Source of the DNA: Caballeronia sp. Lep1P3
GTDB lineage: Bacteria; Pseudomonadota; Gammaproteobacteria; Burkholderiales; Burkholderiaceae
Length of the DNA: 64,000 bases
Direction: 5' to 3'
Assembly (NCBI RefSeq): GCF_022879595.1
Contig: NZ_CP084268.1
Coordinates: 1-64,000 of the forward strand
Of this stretch, positions 17,594-25,797 are shown one piece after another. Numbering within the stretch: the first letter of the stretch is position 1; every line of letters begins with the position of its first letter. The translations under genes and the position numbers were made by a program. The notes under the pieces are model-generated. The model worked only from the letters and a program-made list of their open reading frames with translations. It was not told the origin of the DNA and ran no database searches.

Positions 17594-17691
17594 GTCTTGC
17601 TCCGTCTAGCGATTGTGCGATTGAGAAAAAGCGCGCACGCCGGCGCGGGCCGTCCGGCGGCCCACGCGCACTGGCGACCCGCGCCGCGCGC

Positions 17692-18189
17692 TCAGTATTG
17701 GCTCTTGGAGAACAGCGATTCGAGCGGATAGCTCGTCTTGACGAACGCCGTCTTGATGATGATGTAGCTGAAGTACTTCTCGATACCGATATTGCGCTCG
17801 AGCAGCCCCTCGACGATGCTTTGGTAATGGCTGACGCTGCGCGTGACGAACTTGAGCAGATAGTCGTATCCGCCGCTCGCCAGATGACATTCGACGATTT
17901 CGTCGACTTCCTTCACCGCGTCCACGAAGCGGATGAAGTCCTCGCGGCGATGATCCGCGAGCGTGACTTCGGTGAAAACCACTTGCAGGTCGCCGAGCTT
18001 TTCCAGTTGAATCTGCGCCCCGTAGCCGACGATGAAGCCCGCTTTCTCCAGCCGCTTCACGCGAATCAGACAGGGGCTCGGCGAGAGGCCGACCGCTTCC
18101 GCGAGCTCGACGTTCGTGATGCGTCCGCGCTTCTGTAGTTGCGAAAGGATACGCAGATCGATCCGGTCCAGCTTGACGTCGTTGCTCAT
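17692..18189 (-). CDS. Lrp/AsnC-family transcriptional regulator (copy 1)
   Basis: A 165-residue Lrp-type regulator: HTH in residues about 5-55 (KLDRIDLRILSQLQKRGRIT, ELAEAVGLSPSPCLIRVKRLE) and a C-terminal RAM ligand-binding domain (about 72-150, with YDYLLKFVTRSVSHY). It lies 43 bases downstream of the class III aminotransferase on the same strand. It is a close paralog of the Lrp at 32274-32771; both share EIVECHLASG and TRSVSHY. Near-identical palindromes occur at 19845 and 32941, upstream of the two gene sets, and are the likely Lrp operators. Confidence 0.92.
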   Translation of the reverse strand: MSNDVKLDRIDLRILSQLQKRGRITNVELAEAVGLSPSPCLIRVKRLEKAGFIVGYGAQIQLEKLGDLQVVFTEVTLADHRREDFIRFVDAVKEVDEIVECHLASGGYDYLLKFVTRSVSHYQSIVEGLLERNIGIEKYFSYIIIKTAFVKTSYPLESLFSKSQY

Positions 18190-18232
18190 TGCGGAAGGTC
18201 GGGTATTGCATGTCGGCGATCGCCCGATGTTA

Positions 18233-19636
18233 TCACGCAGCCGCGCGGGAATTCGCGCTGGAGGCGCCGAGCGCCGCGCGCACTTCGCGTTCGTCGAGCA
18301 CGTCGTCGAGCGTCTTTTTCAGGCGCTCGAACATCAGCTCGAATTCGGCTTGCGTGTAGCAGAGCGCGGGCGCGAAGCCCAGGATGTTGTCGCCGAACGC
18401 GCGGAACACGAGGCCGTTGCGATACGCCGCCGCCGAGATGCGGTCCGGCAGCTTGAGCGACGCATCGAAGCCGCGCTTGCTGTCCTTGTCGGCGACGAGT
18501 TCGAGCGCCCCGAGCAGGCCGCGATGACGCGAATCGCCGACGAGCGGATGCTCGAGCAGCGCATCGAGGCCCTGCGCGAACTGCGGCGCACGCGCCTCGC
18601 CATTCGCGAGCAGGCCGCCTTCGTGATAGAGCCGCATCACTTCGAGGCCGATCGCCGCGCTCACCGGATGCGCGGAGTACGTGTGGCCATGTCCGACGGG
18701 CGCGGCCGCGTCGCCGTCCGCGATGCCCTGATACACGGCATCGGACATCAGCACCGCGCCCATCGGCGCATAACCGGCGGTCAGGCCCTTCGCGACCGTC
18801 ATCAGATCCGGTTCGACGCCCTCCGCCTGACACGCGAAGAGCGGGCCGGTGCGTCCGAACCCGGTGATGACCTCGTCGGCGACGAACAGGATGTCGAGCT
18901 TGCGGCACGCGTCGCGCATCGCTTTCAGCCACCCGAAGGGCGGCACGATCACGCCGCCGGAACCTTGAATCGGCTCGCAGAAGAACGCGGCGACGTTGTC
19001 CGCGCCCAGCGCCGCGACCTTCGCTTCGAGCGCGGCGACCGACGCGGCGATGAGGGCCGCGTCATCGGCGTGATCGCTGCGGTAGGCGTAAGGCGACGCA
19101 ATGTGATGCTGCGTCGAAAGCGGCAGATCGAAGTTGCGATGGAACGCGGGCAGCGCGGTCATGCCCGCGCCGATCGACGACGATCCGTGATAGCCGCGTT
19201 GCAGCGCGATGAAGTGCTTCTTCGACGGGCGGCCGGTCGCGTTGTAGTAGTGCGTGATGAAGCGCAGCGCGGAATCGACGGCATCGGAACCGCCGAGCGT
19301 GAAGTAGACGTGATCGAGCGTTGCCGGCGCGAGTTCCACGAGCTTCGCCGCGAGTTCGATGGCGGGCGCGGAGCCGAAATGAAAATAGCCGGTGGCGTAG
19401 GGCAGCTTCGCCATCTGCTTCGCGGCGGCTTCGACGATGCTCGCGTGGCCATAGCCCGTGTTGACGCACCACAGCCCGGAGAAGGCATCGAGCAGTTCGT
19501 TCCCTTCGATGTCCTTCAGGTACACGCCATGCGCGGAATCGAGCACGGTCACGCCGCGCGCTTCGTGAGCGCGATAGTTGATGACGGGATGAATCAGATG
19601 CTGACGGTCGGACTCGACCAGCGGGTGGCTCGGCAT
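18233..19636 (-). CDS. Class III (omega) aminotransferase, PLP-dependent
   Basis: A 467-residue fold-type I aminotransferase. PLP features: GSDAVDSAL (117-125), D254 in FVADEV, the Schiff-base lysine K283 in TVAKGLTAGYAPMGAV and the conserved YSAHPV. It belongs to the omega-amino acid:pyruvate/taurine/putrescine aminotransferase group. The likely role is transfer of a terminal amino group from an omega-amine to pyruvate, giving an aldehyde that gabD downstream would oxidise. The Lrp regulator follows at 43 bases. Short tandem repeats and an Lrp-like palindrome lie upstream. The exact amine is unknown. Confidence 0.92.
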   Translation of the reverse strand: MPSHPLVESDRQHLIHPVINYRAHEARGVTVLDSAHGVYLKDIEGNELLDAFSGLWCVNTGYGHASIVEAAAKQMAKLPYATGYFHFGSAPAIELAAKLVELAPATLDHVYFTLGGSDAVDSALRFITHYYNATGRPSKKHFIALQRGYHGSSSIGAGMTALPAFHRNFDLPLSTQHHIASPYAYRSDHADDAALIAASVAALEAKVAALGADNVAAFFCEPIQGSGGVIVPPFGWLKAMRDACRKLDILFVADEVITGFGRTGPLFACQAEGVEPDLMTVAKGLTAGYAPMGAVLMSDAVYQGIADGDAAAPVGHGHTYSAHPVSAAIGLEVMRLYHEGGLLANGEARAPQFAQGLDALLEHPLVGDSRHRGLLGALELVADKDSKRGFDASLKLPDRISAAAYRNGLVFRAFGDNILGFAPALCYTQAEFELMFERLKKTLDDVLDEREVRAALGASSANSRAAA

Positions 19637-19672
19637 GATGCGGCTCTCTCTTGTCCTGGAACGGGATGTGGG

Positions 19673-19735
19673 ATCGGGCTGTGAAATCGGGCTGTGAATC
19701 AGGGCTGTGAATCCAGGGCTGTGAATCGGCTATGA
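19673..19735. repeat. Short tandem repeat upstream of the aminotransferase gene
   Basis: Four near-identical units of ATC(n)GGGCTGTGA (19673-19685, 19686-19697, 19698-19710, 19711-19724) and a degenerate fifth (19725-19735, ATCGGCTATGA). Units differ by 0-2 inserted bases before GGG. The array begins 37 bases before the aminotransferase start, so it lies in its leader or promoter. Confidence 0.8.
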
Positions 19736-19844
19736 AGCGCAACCTCGAGACGGCTCGTGACCGTCCCATACTATCGTCAGCGCCGCGTCCGTTGCATCGT
19801 CAAAAAAAGCCCGAAAAAGCGCGATCGTCGCGTTTTGCAAGGGC

Positions 19845-19867
19845 CGCGCAGCATTTTGTGCTGCGCG
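19845..19867. promoter_or_regulatory. Lrp-type palindromic operator (copy 1)
   Basis: CGCGCAGCA-TTTTG-TGCTGCGCG is a perfect inverted repeat with 9-bp arms. It is located between the divergent aminotransferase (19636, minus) and FAD oxidase (20047, plus) genes. A version conserved over about 47 bases occurs at 32941-32963 beside the second Lrp gene. The shape (GCAGCA...TGCTGC flanking a T-rich centre) fits Lrp/AsnC family sites. Confidence 0.65.
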
Positions 19868-20046
19868 AATCGGGCGGGTCCCTTGCGGCGTGAAACGAAG
19901 CTCGCGCCATGCCGGGCGAGCGCAGAAAGAACGTCCTATTCAACGCGATGGCTGCGTGCCACATTCCTCTCTACATTCGAAACCCATCCCGGCGATACGC
20001 CGCGACCCGATCGCGCCAGAGCCGGGAAACATATGATCGGCCAAAC

Positions 20047-21375
20047 ATGCTCAGGATCGACGAAGTCATCAATAGCGAAGCATTCCCGGATCGATGCGAT
20101 GTCGTGGTCATAGGCGGCGGCATCGTCGGGGTCAGCACGGCTTACGAACTCGCGCGACGCGGCGTATCCGTGGCGCTCGTCGAGAAGGGGATCATCGGCG
20201 GGGAGCAGTCCGGACGGAACTGGGGCTGGGTACGTCAGCAGAATCGCGATCTATACGAACTGCCGCTCGCGATGCAAAGCCTCAAGCGCTGGAACGAACT
20301 GAGCGAAGAACTGGGCGAGGACATCGGCTTTCGCCGCAGCGGGATTCTGTATGGCACGGAGCAGCAGGCCGATGTCGCGCGATGGGAAGCGTGGCTCGCT
20401 CGGGCGCGGGAAGTCGGCTTCAACAGCGAGATTCTGACGGCGCGAGAGCTCGAGGCGCGGATTCCATCGGCGAAGGCGCGCTGGGCCGGCGGGTTGTGGT
20501 CGGTGACGGACGGCCGCGCGGAGCCGTCGAAGGCCGCGCCCGCGATCGCGCGCGGCGCGCAGAAGCTCGGCGCCCGCGTGATTCAGAACTGTGCCGCGCG
20601 CGGTCTCGACATGAGCGGCGGACGGGTGTCCGGCGTGTGGACGGAACGCGGGCGCATCGCCGCGAACACGGTGGTGCTCGCGGGCGGCGCGTGGAGCGCG
20701 CTCTTCTGCCAGCGCCACGGCATCGATCTGCCCGCGATCAACGTGATGGGCACGGCCTTGCGGACCGCCGAAGCGCCCGGCGTCATCGACGGCTGCTTCT
20801 CGGCGCCCAACTTCGCCCTGAGGCGCCGGCTGGACGGCGGCTACACGATCGCGGTTCCCGGCTATGGACGCGTCGAACTCGCGCCGCAGAACCTTCGCCA
20901 TTCGGTGAAATTCCGCACGATGTTCCGCAGCAAGCTGAAGAAAAAGCTGAAGATCCGTGTCGGTTCGAGCTTCTTCCACGGACCGGAGGCGAGCGCCGCA
21001 TGGAACGACGGCGACGTCACGCCGTTCGAGAAAACCCGCATTCTCGATCCCCGGCCGGATACCGAATGGCTCGCGCGCGCCGTTCAGAACGTGGCTCGCG
21101 TGTTTCCCGACCTGGCCGGCATGCGGATCGCCCATGCGTGGGCCGGCGCGATCGACACGACGCCCGATCTGGTCCCGGTCATCTCGAAGGTCGAGACGAA
21201 ACCGGGTCTCGTGATCGCCTCCGGTTTCAGCGGACATGGCTTCGGCCTGGGGCCGGGCGCGGGCATGCTGGTGAGCCAGCTCGTGATGGACGACGCGCCG
21301 CAGTTCGAGCTTCGTCCGTATCGGCTGGAGCGGTTCAGCGACGGCACCGTGCTGAATAGCCCCGACATGATGTAA
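20047..21375 (+). CDS. FAD-dependent amine/amino-acid oxidoreductase (DAO fold, RNWGW subgroup)
   Basis: A 442-residue flavoprotein. ATG 20047 is taken as the start because it places the Rossmann GGGIVG about 20 residues in; the shine-dalgarno is weak. The motif EKGIIGGEQSGRNWGWVRQQNRD region and the C-terminal SGFSGHGFGLGPG define the same subgroup as the proteins at 54585 and 62707. Such DAO enzymes oxidise the C-N bond of amino acids or amines using FAD. A basic KLKKKLKIRV stretch lies near residue 300. It is convergent with a cupin gene, separated by a strong terminator. The substrate is unknown. Confidence 0.88.
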   Translation: MLRIDEVINSEAFPDRCDVVVIGGGIVGVSTAYELARRGVSVALVEKGIIGGEQSGRNWGWVRQQNRDLYELPLAMQSLKRWNELSEELGEDIGFRRSGILYGTEQQADVARWEAWLARAREVGFNSEILTARELEARIPSAKARWAGGLWSVTDGRAEPSKAAPAIARGAQKLGARVIQNCAARGLDMSGGRVSGVWTERGRIAANTVVLAGGAWSALFCQRHGIDLPAINVMGTALRTAEAPGVIDGCFSAPNFALRRRLDGGYTIAVPGYGRVELAPQNLRHSVKFRTMFRSKLKKKLKIRVGSSFFHGPEASAAWNDGDVTPFEKTRILDPRPDTEWLARAVQNVARVFPDLAGMRIAHAWAGAIDTTPDLVPVISKVETKPGLVIASGFSGHGFGLGPGAGMLVSQLVMDDAPQFELRPYRLERFSDGTVLNSPDMM

Positions 21376-21377
21376 GC

Positions 21378-21407
21378 CGATGCCGCGGGTTCCAGCCCGC
21401 GGCATCG
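21378..21407. terminator. Bidirectional terminator between convergent oxidase and cupin genes
   Basis: CGATGCCGCGGG and CCCGCGGCATCG form a perfect 12-bp stem around loop TTCCAG, filling the 36-base gap between two convergent stop codons. No T-run follows on either strand. Confidence 0.65.
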
Positions 21408-21411
21408 CGAT

Positions 21412-21756
21412 TCAGAAGATCACGTAGACCTTGCGCATCGTCTGCGCGACTTGCCACAGTCCTTCGGTGTTGGCCTCGAAGAACAGCGTGTCGCCGCTTT
21501 CGAAGTGGATCGTGTCTTCGCCGTCGGGGGTGAACGTCCCCGCGCCCGCGATGAAGTGCATCACTTCCGCCTGCTTCACCGAGCGCCGGTAGGTGCCGGG
21601 CGAACATTCGAACACGCCGGTGTCGACCGGTTCGCTGCCGGGAATCACCACTTGCCGTCCCGACACCCGCGCGGGCTGCGTGCCCGGCAATCCGGCGGTG
21701 CCCCAGTCTTCGAGTCCGCCGAGCCGCACCGCCTGTTTGATCTGCTGAACTTTCAC
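21412..21756 (-). CDS. Cupin-domain protein (DUF861/EutQ-like)
   Basis: A 114-residue single-cupin protein. The double-stranded beta-helix motifs are seen as VMHFIAGAGTFTPDGEDTIHF and GDTLFFEANTEGLW. Only one clear histidine (in MHFIAG) occupies the usual metal-site region, so it may be a ligand-binding rather than a redox cupin. It ends a minus-strand operon after a GNAT protein, a GhrA-like reductase and an AstE-like hydrolase, with 14 bases to the previous gene. Role in the pathway unknown. Confidence 0.85.
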   Translation of the reverse strand: MKVQQIKQAVRLGGLEDWGTAGLPGTQPARVSGRQVVIPGSEPVDTGVFECSPGTYRRSVKQAEVMHFIAGAGTFTPDGEDTIHFESGDTLFFEANTEGLWQVAQTMRKVYVIF

Positions 21757-21770
21757 GTCGTCTGTTCCTT

Positions 21771-22754
21771 TTATCGTGGTTGGCGTTCCGATGAGTCGAT
21801 GCGGCGCTCGATCCGGCCGAGCCGCACGACGGTGACGCCGGGCCGCAACTGCCGCAGCGACGGCATCACGAGCATGCAGTCGTCGTAGGGCGTCGTGACC
21901 GGCTCGCCTTCGTTCCAGCCGATCACCGCGCCCGCCTTGTCGAACACTTCGAGGCCCGTGTACGGACCCGCGAAGCGGAAATCCGTGCTCTTCGCGACGA
22001 CCGGCTCGGTCACGCTCACGATGCGCATTTCACCGGGCAGCGGACGCAGCCATCCGGCGGGCAGATCGCTTTCGTCCACGATCCCCGCGAGCAGCAGAAA
22101 GCGCGCAGTGCAGTCGCGCGCGACGACGACGGCGTTGGCTTCCCAATGCTGTCCGCACTCCACGAGCAGCGCGTTCTTCCCGCTCGCTTCATCTCCGAAA
22201 CCGGCGTAGTCGCGCATGCGACGGCCTTCCGGATGGCCTTCGTCGCGGATCACCGTGGCCGGCGCGCCCAGTTGCACCGCCAGCTCCGCACCTTTCGCGA
22301 GCGGCCCGGCGACGATCAGCGGCAAGCTCTTTTCGTGCATCGAATGCAGGTCGAGCAGAAGGTCCACCGTGTCGATGACCGGCCGCATCGCGCGGGCGCG
22401 GTCGAGTTCGGACGAGCGCGTGGCGGTGTCGTCGAGCTTTGCGGCGGTCCACACGCGGTTGAAGTCCTGATCGACGAAGCGCGCCTTGTCGGGCGCGGCG
22501 GCGTCGAAACGCGCGTAGGCATCGACGTTGGCGAACGAAAGCGTCAGCGTCCCGCGCGTCGGGCGCAATGGCGCGCGCAGAAGTTCATCGACGACGATCG
22601 CGCCGCACACCTCGTTGCCGTGCGTGAGCGCGTTGATCATCACGTGCGGGCCGGGCGCGCCGGACTCGAACGTATGCACGTAGGCGATGCCCGTGTTGCC
22701 CGGCGCGTGCGCCCGGATATCGGGAAACTCGACTTCGATGGGATAGGCGTCCAT
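21771..22754 (-). CDS. Succinylglutamate desuccinylase/aspartoacylase family hydrolase
   Basis: A 327-residue M14-like zinc hydrolase: ligands H45 and E48 in THGNE and H137 in LLDLHSMH, with a probable catalytic Glu in LLVECGQHW. The family removes acyl groups from N-acylated amino acids (AstE, aspartoacylase) or related amides. Its operon also holds a tandem-GNAT acetyltransferase upstream, which suggests an acylation/deacylation route for an amine or amino acid, by analogy with succinylated or glutamylated intermediates. The substrate is unassigned. Confidence 0.88.
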   Translation of the reverse strand: MDAYPIEVEFPDIRAHAPGNTGIAYVHTFESGAPGPHVMINALTHGNEVCGAIVVDELLRAPLRPTRGTLTLSFANVDAYARFDAAAPDKARFVDQDFNRVWTAAKLDDTATRSSELDRARAMRPVIDTVDLLLDLHSMHEKSLPLIVAGPLAKGAELAVQLGAPATVIRDEGHPEGRRMRDYAGFGDEASGKNALLVECGQHWEANAVVVARDCTARFLLLAGIVDESDLPAGWLRPLPGEMRIVSVTEPVVAKSTDFRFAGPYTGLEVFDKAGAVIGWNEGEPVTTPYDDCMLVMPSLRQLRPGVTVVRLGRIERRIDSSERQPR

Positions 22755-22787
22755 GTTTCCTGCTTGCCTCGTGAGACGGAAGGTCGT

Positions 22788-23711
22788 TCAGTAGCCGCGC
22801 GCGCGGTCGATTTCGCCGATCATCGGTTCGCCCGCGCGCCGCCGCCGCAGGTTGTCCAGCACGGCGTCCGCACCGGATTCGGGTCGCGTCGCGCTTGCGA
22901 TATGCGGCGTGATGCGCACGCGCGGCTGCGTCCAGAGCGGATGATCGGCGGGCAGCGGCTCGGGATCGGTCACGTCGAGCACGGCGCTATGCAGGTGGTC
23001 GCGCTGGAGCGCGTCGAGCAGATCGGCCGCGACGAGTTGCGGTCCGCGCCCGACATGCACGAGCGATGCGCCCGCCGGCAGCTTCGCGAAAAGTTGCGCG
23101 TCGAGCAGGCCGCGCGTGGCGTCGGTGAGCGGCAACAGGCAGACGAGCACGTCGGTGCGCGCGAGGAAGGCATCGAGCGCGTCCCGGCCGGCGAAACAGT
23201 CGACGCCGTCGATCGTGCGCGCCGAGCGGTTCCAGCCCGCGCACGCAAAGCCGAAGAGACGCAGGCGTTCGAGCACCGCCGTGCCCAGCATCCCGAGCCC
23301 GAGCACCCCGATGCGGCGTGACGCCGCAGGCCGCAACGGCATCGCGCGCCAGACCCGCGCCTGTTGCTGCTGCGCGTAATCGAAGAGATCGCGATGGATC
23401 GCGAGCACGGCTTCGGTGACGTATTCGACCATGCCGTCGACGATGCCCGGCTCGATCATCCGCACCACCGGCAAATGCGGGGGAATGCGCGCGAGATCGA
23501 GCTGATCGACGCCTGCGCCCACGGAAAACAGCACGTCGAGATTGGGCAGCGTGGTGACGAGATCGCCCGGCTCCCATGCGACCAGATAGCGGATCGACGC
23601 GGGATCGCCGATGTCCGGCCAGATGCGCAACGGCGTGTCCGGCGCGACTTCGGCGAAGCGCTCGGCCCAGATCGCGCCGCGCGCGGGGTCCGCTTTGTAG
23701 AGGACGGTCAT
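22788..23711 (-). CDS. D-2-hydroxyacid dehydrogenase, glyoxylate/hydroxypyruvate reductase A type
   Basis: A 307-residue NAD(P)-dependent 2-hydroxyacid dehydrogenase. The Rossmann motif is GVLGLGMLG (135-143). The catalytic set is R222 (VGRGP), E251 (DPEPLP) and H270 (TPHIAS). It has the short GhrA-like architecture. It reduces glyoxylate or hydroxypyruvate-like 2-oxoacids. It sits between the GNAT gene (6 bases) and the AstE-like hydrolase (33 bases) in one minus-strand operon. Confidence 0.9.
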   Translation of the reverse strand: MTVLYKADPARGAIWAERFAEVAPDTPLRIWPDIGDPASIRYLVAWEPGDLVTTLPNLDVLFSVGAGVDQLDLARIPPHLPVVRMIEPGIVDGMVEYVTEAVLAIHRDLFDYAQQQQARVWRAMPLRPAASRRIGVLGLGMLGTAVLERLRLFGFACAGWNRSARTIDGVDCFAGRDALDAFLARTDVLVCLLPLTDATRGLLDAQLFAKLPAGASLVHVGRGPQLVAADLLDALQRDHLHSAVLDVTDPEPLPADHPLWTQPRVRITPHIASATRPESGADAVLDNLRRRRAGEPMIGEIDRARGY

Positions 23712-23717
23712 GTGTTC

Positions 23718-24602
23718 TTACGCCATCGCCTGATTGATCATGCCGAACCCGCGATACGTCTCGTCGGGCGGCCCGCTGTGGTCGCTCGCGGGCGCGTTTC
23801 GCACCATCTTCACGACCGAGCTGACATGCTTGAGGCCGGCGCTCGTCAGCCAGTCGTTGATCCCGGTGCCCGCGGGCACGTCCATGCGCACGAAGGCACC
23901 GGTCCGCTTCGCCAGCCAATACGTGATGAGCGATTTCGCGCGCACGGCGTCCGGCGAATCCGTCGCGACCACCGGCCCGATCACGAGGCCCCTGCCGAAG
24001 TCGCGCAGCAGCGAAAAGCCGAGCATGTCGCCGTCGCGCTCCAGCACGACGCCTTGCGCCGATGCGAGCAGCGCGGGCATCAAGTCGCTGCGATCGAAGC
24101 CGCTCGCACGCGATGCCAGTTCGGTGATCTTCGCGGCATCGGCGGCCGTCATCGGGCGAAGTCGCTCCCCGGCGGGCGGCGCGATAGCGGGCACGTCCGC
24201 GACCGGGCCCTGGTGCTGATCGATCGACCCGCAATCCGCGAAGCCGAGCTTTTCGTAAAGCGGCTTGCCCGCTTCCGTCGCATGCAGAAAAGTGATGCGG
24301 CTGCCGAGCTCTTCGAGCACCAGTTCCATCAGCCTGCGCCCGATGCCTCGCCCCTGTTGTTCCGGCGACACGATCACGAGACCGAGCGTGCCGCGATCCG
24401 CGCCGAACTTCCAGCACAACGCGGTGCCGATCACCGCGCCGTCGTCCTGCGCGACGAAGCCGGTGCCGGCGTCGAACATGTCGCGCCAGTCTTCGGCGCG
24501 ATGCGGCCACTGCACGGCCACCGAGAGGCCGTGCGCGGCGGGGATGTCATCGGCGGTGAAAGGGCGATAGATGAGGCTGTCGGCGGCGAATGAGTCTGAC
24601 AC
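23718..24602 (-). CDS. Tandem-GNAT N-acetyltransferase (copy 1)
   Basis: A 294-residue protein from GTG 24602, chosen because GGAG lies 6 bases upstream; longer in-frame starts lack a site. Two GNAT halves: N-terminal about 10-140 with the acetyl-CoA loop QQGRGIGRRLME and FLHATEAGKPLYEKLGF, and a C-terminal half about 150-280 with DMLGFSLLRDFGRGLVIGPVV. It is a clear paralog of the protein at 61427-62323 (shared SWPHR/QWPHR, LGLVIVS, GRGIGR, FLHAT, VKMVRNA). It begins the minus-strand operon and is divergent from an XRE-cupin regulator. It probably acetylates a small amine or amino acid; the acceptor is unknown. Confidence 0.85.
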   Translation of the reverse strand: MSDSFAADSLIYRPFTADDIPAAHGLSVAVQWPHRAEDWRDMFDAGTGFVAQDDGAVIGTALCWKFGADRGTLGLVIVSPEQQGRGIGRRLMELVLEELGSRITFLHATEAGKPLYEKLGFADCGSIDQHQGPVADVPAIAPPAGERLRPMTAADAAKITELASRASGFDRSDLMPALLASAQGVVLERDGDMLGFSLLRDFGRGLVIGPVVATDSPDAVRAKSLITYWLAKRTGAFVRMDVPAGTGINDWLTSAGLKHVSSVVKMVRNAPASDHSGPPDETYRGFGMINQAMA

Positions 24603-24733
24603 TTCGTTCTCCTGCGGGCGGCATGACGAGATATCACTCTCCCACGCGGCTCCATTCGGTTGATAGGACGATCTTATTGTCGGGGTGCGGCGCACGGCTG
24701 CTTCAATTTTTCACTGCTGTCCGCGCCGTTTTA

Positions 24734-24746
24734 TTCAATATAATGA
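24734..24746 (+). promoter_or_regulatory. PuuR-like box overlapping the -10 of the XRE-cupin gene
   Basis: TTCAATATAATGA lies in the intergenic region between the GNAT operon (minus) and the XRE-cupin gene (plus). TATAAT at 24739-24744 is a perfect -10. The same box with one difference, TTCACTATAATGA, is at 25670-25682 before the aldehyde dehydrogenase gene. The core resembles the E. coli PuuR consensus (AAAATATAATGAACA). A regulator bound here would block its own promoter. Confidence 0.6.
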
Positions 24747-24830
24747 TCGAATTGGCGCGGATGTTCAACGCGCGAGATCCCGAAAGCGGGCCGTCGACTG
24801 CCCGCATCGTCACTGGATGGAAAAAAGTCT

Positions 24831-25445
24831 ATGCCGCGCACACAACTCAACAAGCGAGACACGACCGCGTCGAGCCATGCGGATGTCGGGGCGCGACTGA
24901 AGGCGCAGCGCCTCGCGCACGGCTTGTCGGTCAACGAACTGGCGATCCGTGCCGGCGTGTCCGTCGGCACCATCAGTCAGGTGGAGCGCAACAAGGCCAA
25001 TCCATCGGTGCGCATCCTCGAAAAGCTGCGTCAGGCATTGGAAGTGCCGCTCAGCGCCTTGCTGGAGGAAGACGACGCAGTCTCCGATCCCGTCACCGGC
25101 GATTTCGTGCGCAAGGCCGCCGAGCGTCCGCTCTTCGAAGTCGGCAAGAACGGCATGCAAAAGGAGCTGCTGTCGCCGCACGGCGATCACGACTTGCAGA
25201 TGATGATCATCATGCTGCCAGCGGGCTCCGGCTCCGAAGAAGTGCTGGTCGGCATCGGCGAGAAGGCGGGCCTCGTGCTGGAAGGCGCGGTCGTGCTGTA
25301 CGTGGGCGAGCGCCGCTGCGAACTGCGCGCGGGAGACAGTTTTCAGTTCAAGAGCACCGTGCCGCATAGCGTGCACAACGAAAGCAAGAAAGCCGCGCGT
25401 CTCTTGTGGATCATGAACACGCAGCCGCCCGTCATTCATCTCTGA
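24831..25445 (+). CDS. XRE-family regulator with C-terminal cupin domain (PuuR-like)
   Basis: A 204-residue regulator: lambda-repressor-type HTH at about 20-75 (RLKAQRLAHGLSVNELAIRA, GTISQVERNKANPSV) and a small cupin sensor at about 125-200 (GEKAGLVLEGAVVLYVGERR, SFQFKSTVPHSVHN). This is the architecture of PuuR, the repressor of putrescine catabolism. It lies between the GNAT operon and an aldehyde dehydrogenase/oxidase cluster, and PuuR-like boxes lie before both itself and the aldehyde dehydrogenase. A polyamine or glutamylated amine inducer is a reasonable guess only. Confidence 0.9.
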   Translation: MPRTQLNKRDTTASSHADVGARLKAQRLAHGLSVNELAIRAGVSVGTISQVERNKANPSVRILEKLRQALEVPLSALLEEDDAVSDPVTGDFVRKAAERPLFEVGKNGMQKELLSPHGDHDLQMMIIMLPAGSGSEEVLVGIGEKAGLVLEGAVVLYVGERRCELRAGDSFQFKSTVPHSVHNESKKAARLLWIMNTQPPVIHL

Positions 25446-25797
25446 GTCTGCGCGTTTGTCTCTGCGCAGTCCGTCGATGACGGCGGCTGCGCCTCCTCGC
25501 TTCGCTTCCTCGCTTCGTCGGTTCCCCGCTTCCCCGCCTTGCTGAATGCAACGGTCGTTCGTTTCCGACGCCTCCTTCGCGGCGTCTCTTCCACGACGTT
25601 TCCTGACTGACGCACCCTCCGCAGACTTTTTCGGATGATTATTTTTGACCACTAGGAATTCATTTTTTGTTCACTATAATGAATTCCATTCGATGCTGTT
25701 CATTCCGGTGCAAACCGATGAACGGACAGAAGCAACGCCCAGGTGCGCGCCGCGAGGCGCATCCGGAACTCTATTCCGCTAACCGAACAGGCAGAGC
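25446..25797. other. Intergenic control region before the aldehyde dehydrogenase gene
   Basis: About 350 bases. The left half is pyrimidine-rich (several CGCTTC/CCCGCTTCC units) without a gene. The right half is AT-rich and holds the palindromic operator at 25655-25687. Confidence 0.6.
25655..25687. promoter_or_regulatory. Large palindromic operator overlapping a -10 box
   Basis: GGAATTCATT and AATGAATTCC are perfect 10-bp arms separated by 13 bases. The right side contains TATAAT (25675-25680) as part of TTCACTATAATGA, the box shared with the promoter of the XRE-cupin gene. Repression by that regulator of the aldehyde dehydrogenase / HAD / oxidase transcript is the simplest reading. Confidence 0.65.

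Noticed and set aside
25446..25640. Pyrimidine-rich CGCTTC repeats as a possible regulatory or repeat element
   Set aside because: Units are irregular and the stretch is a simple compositional bias without symmetry or conserved spacing.
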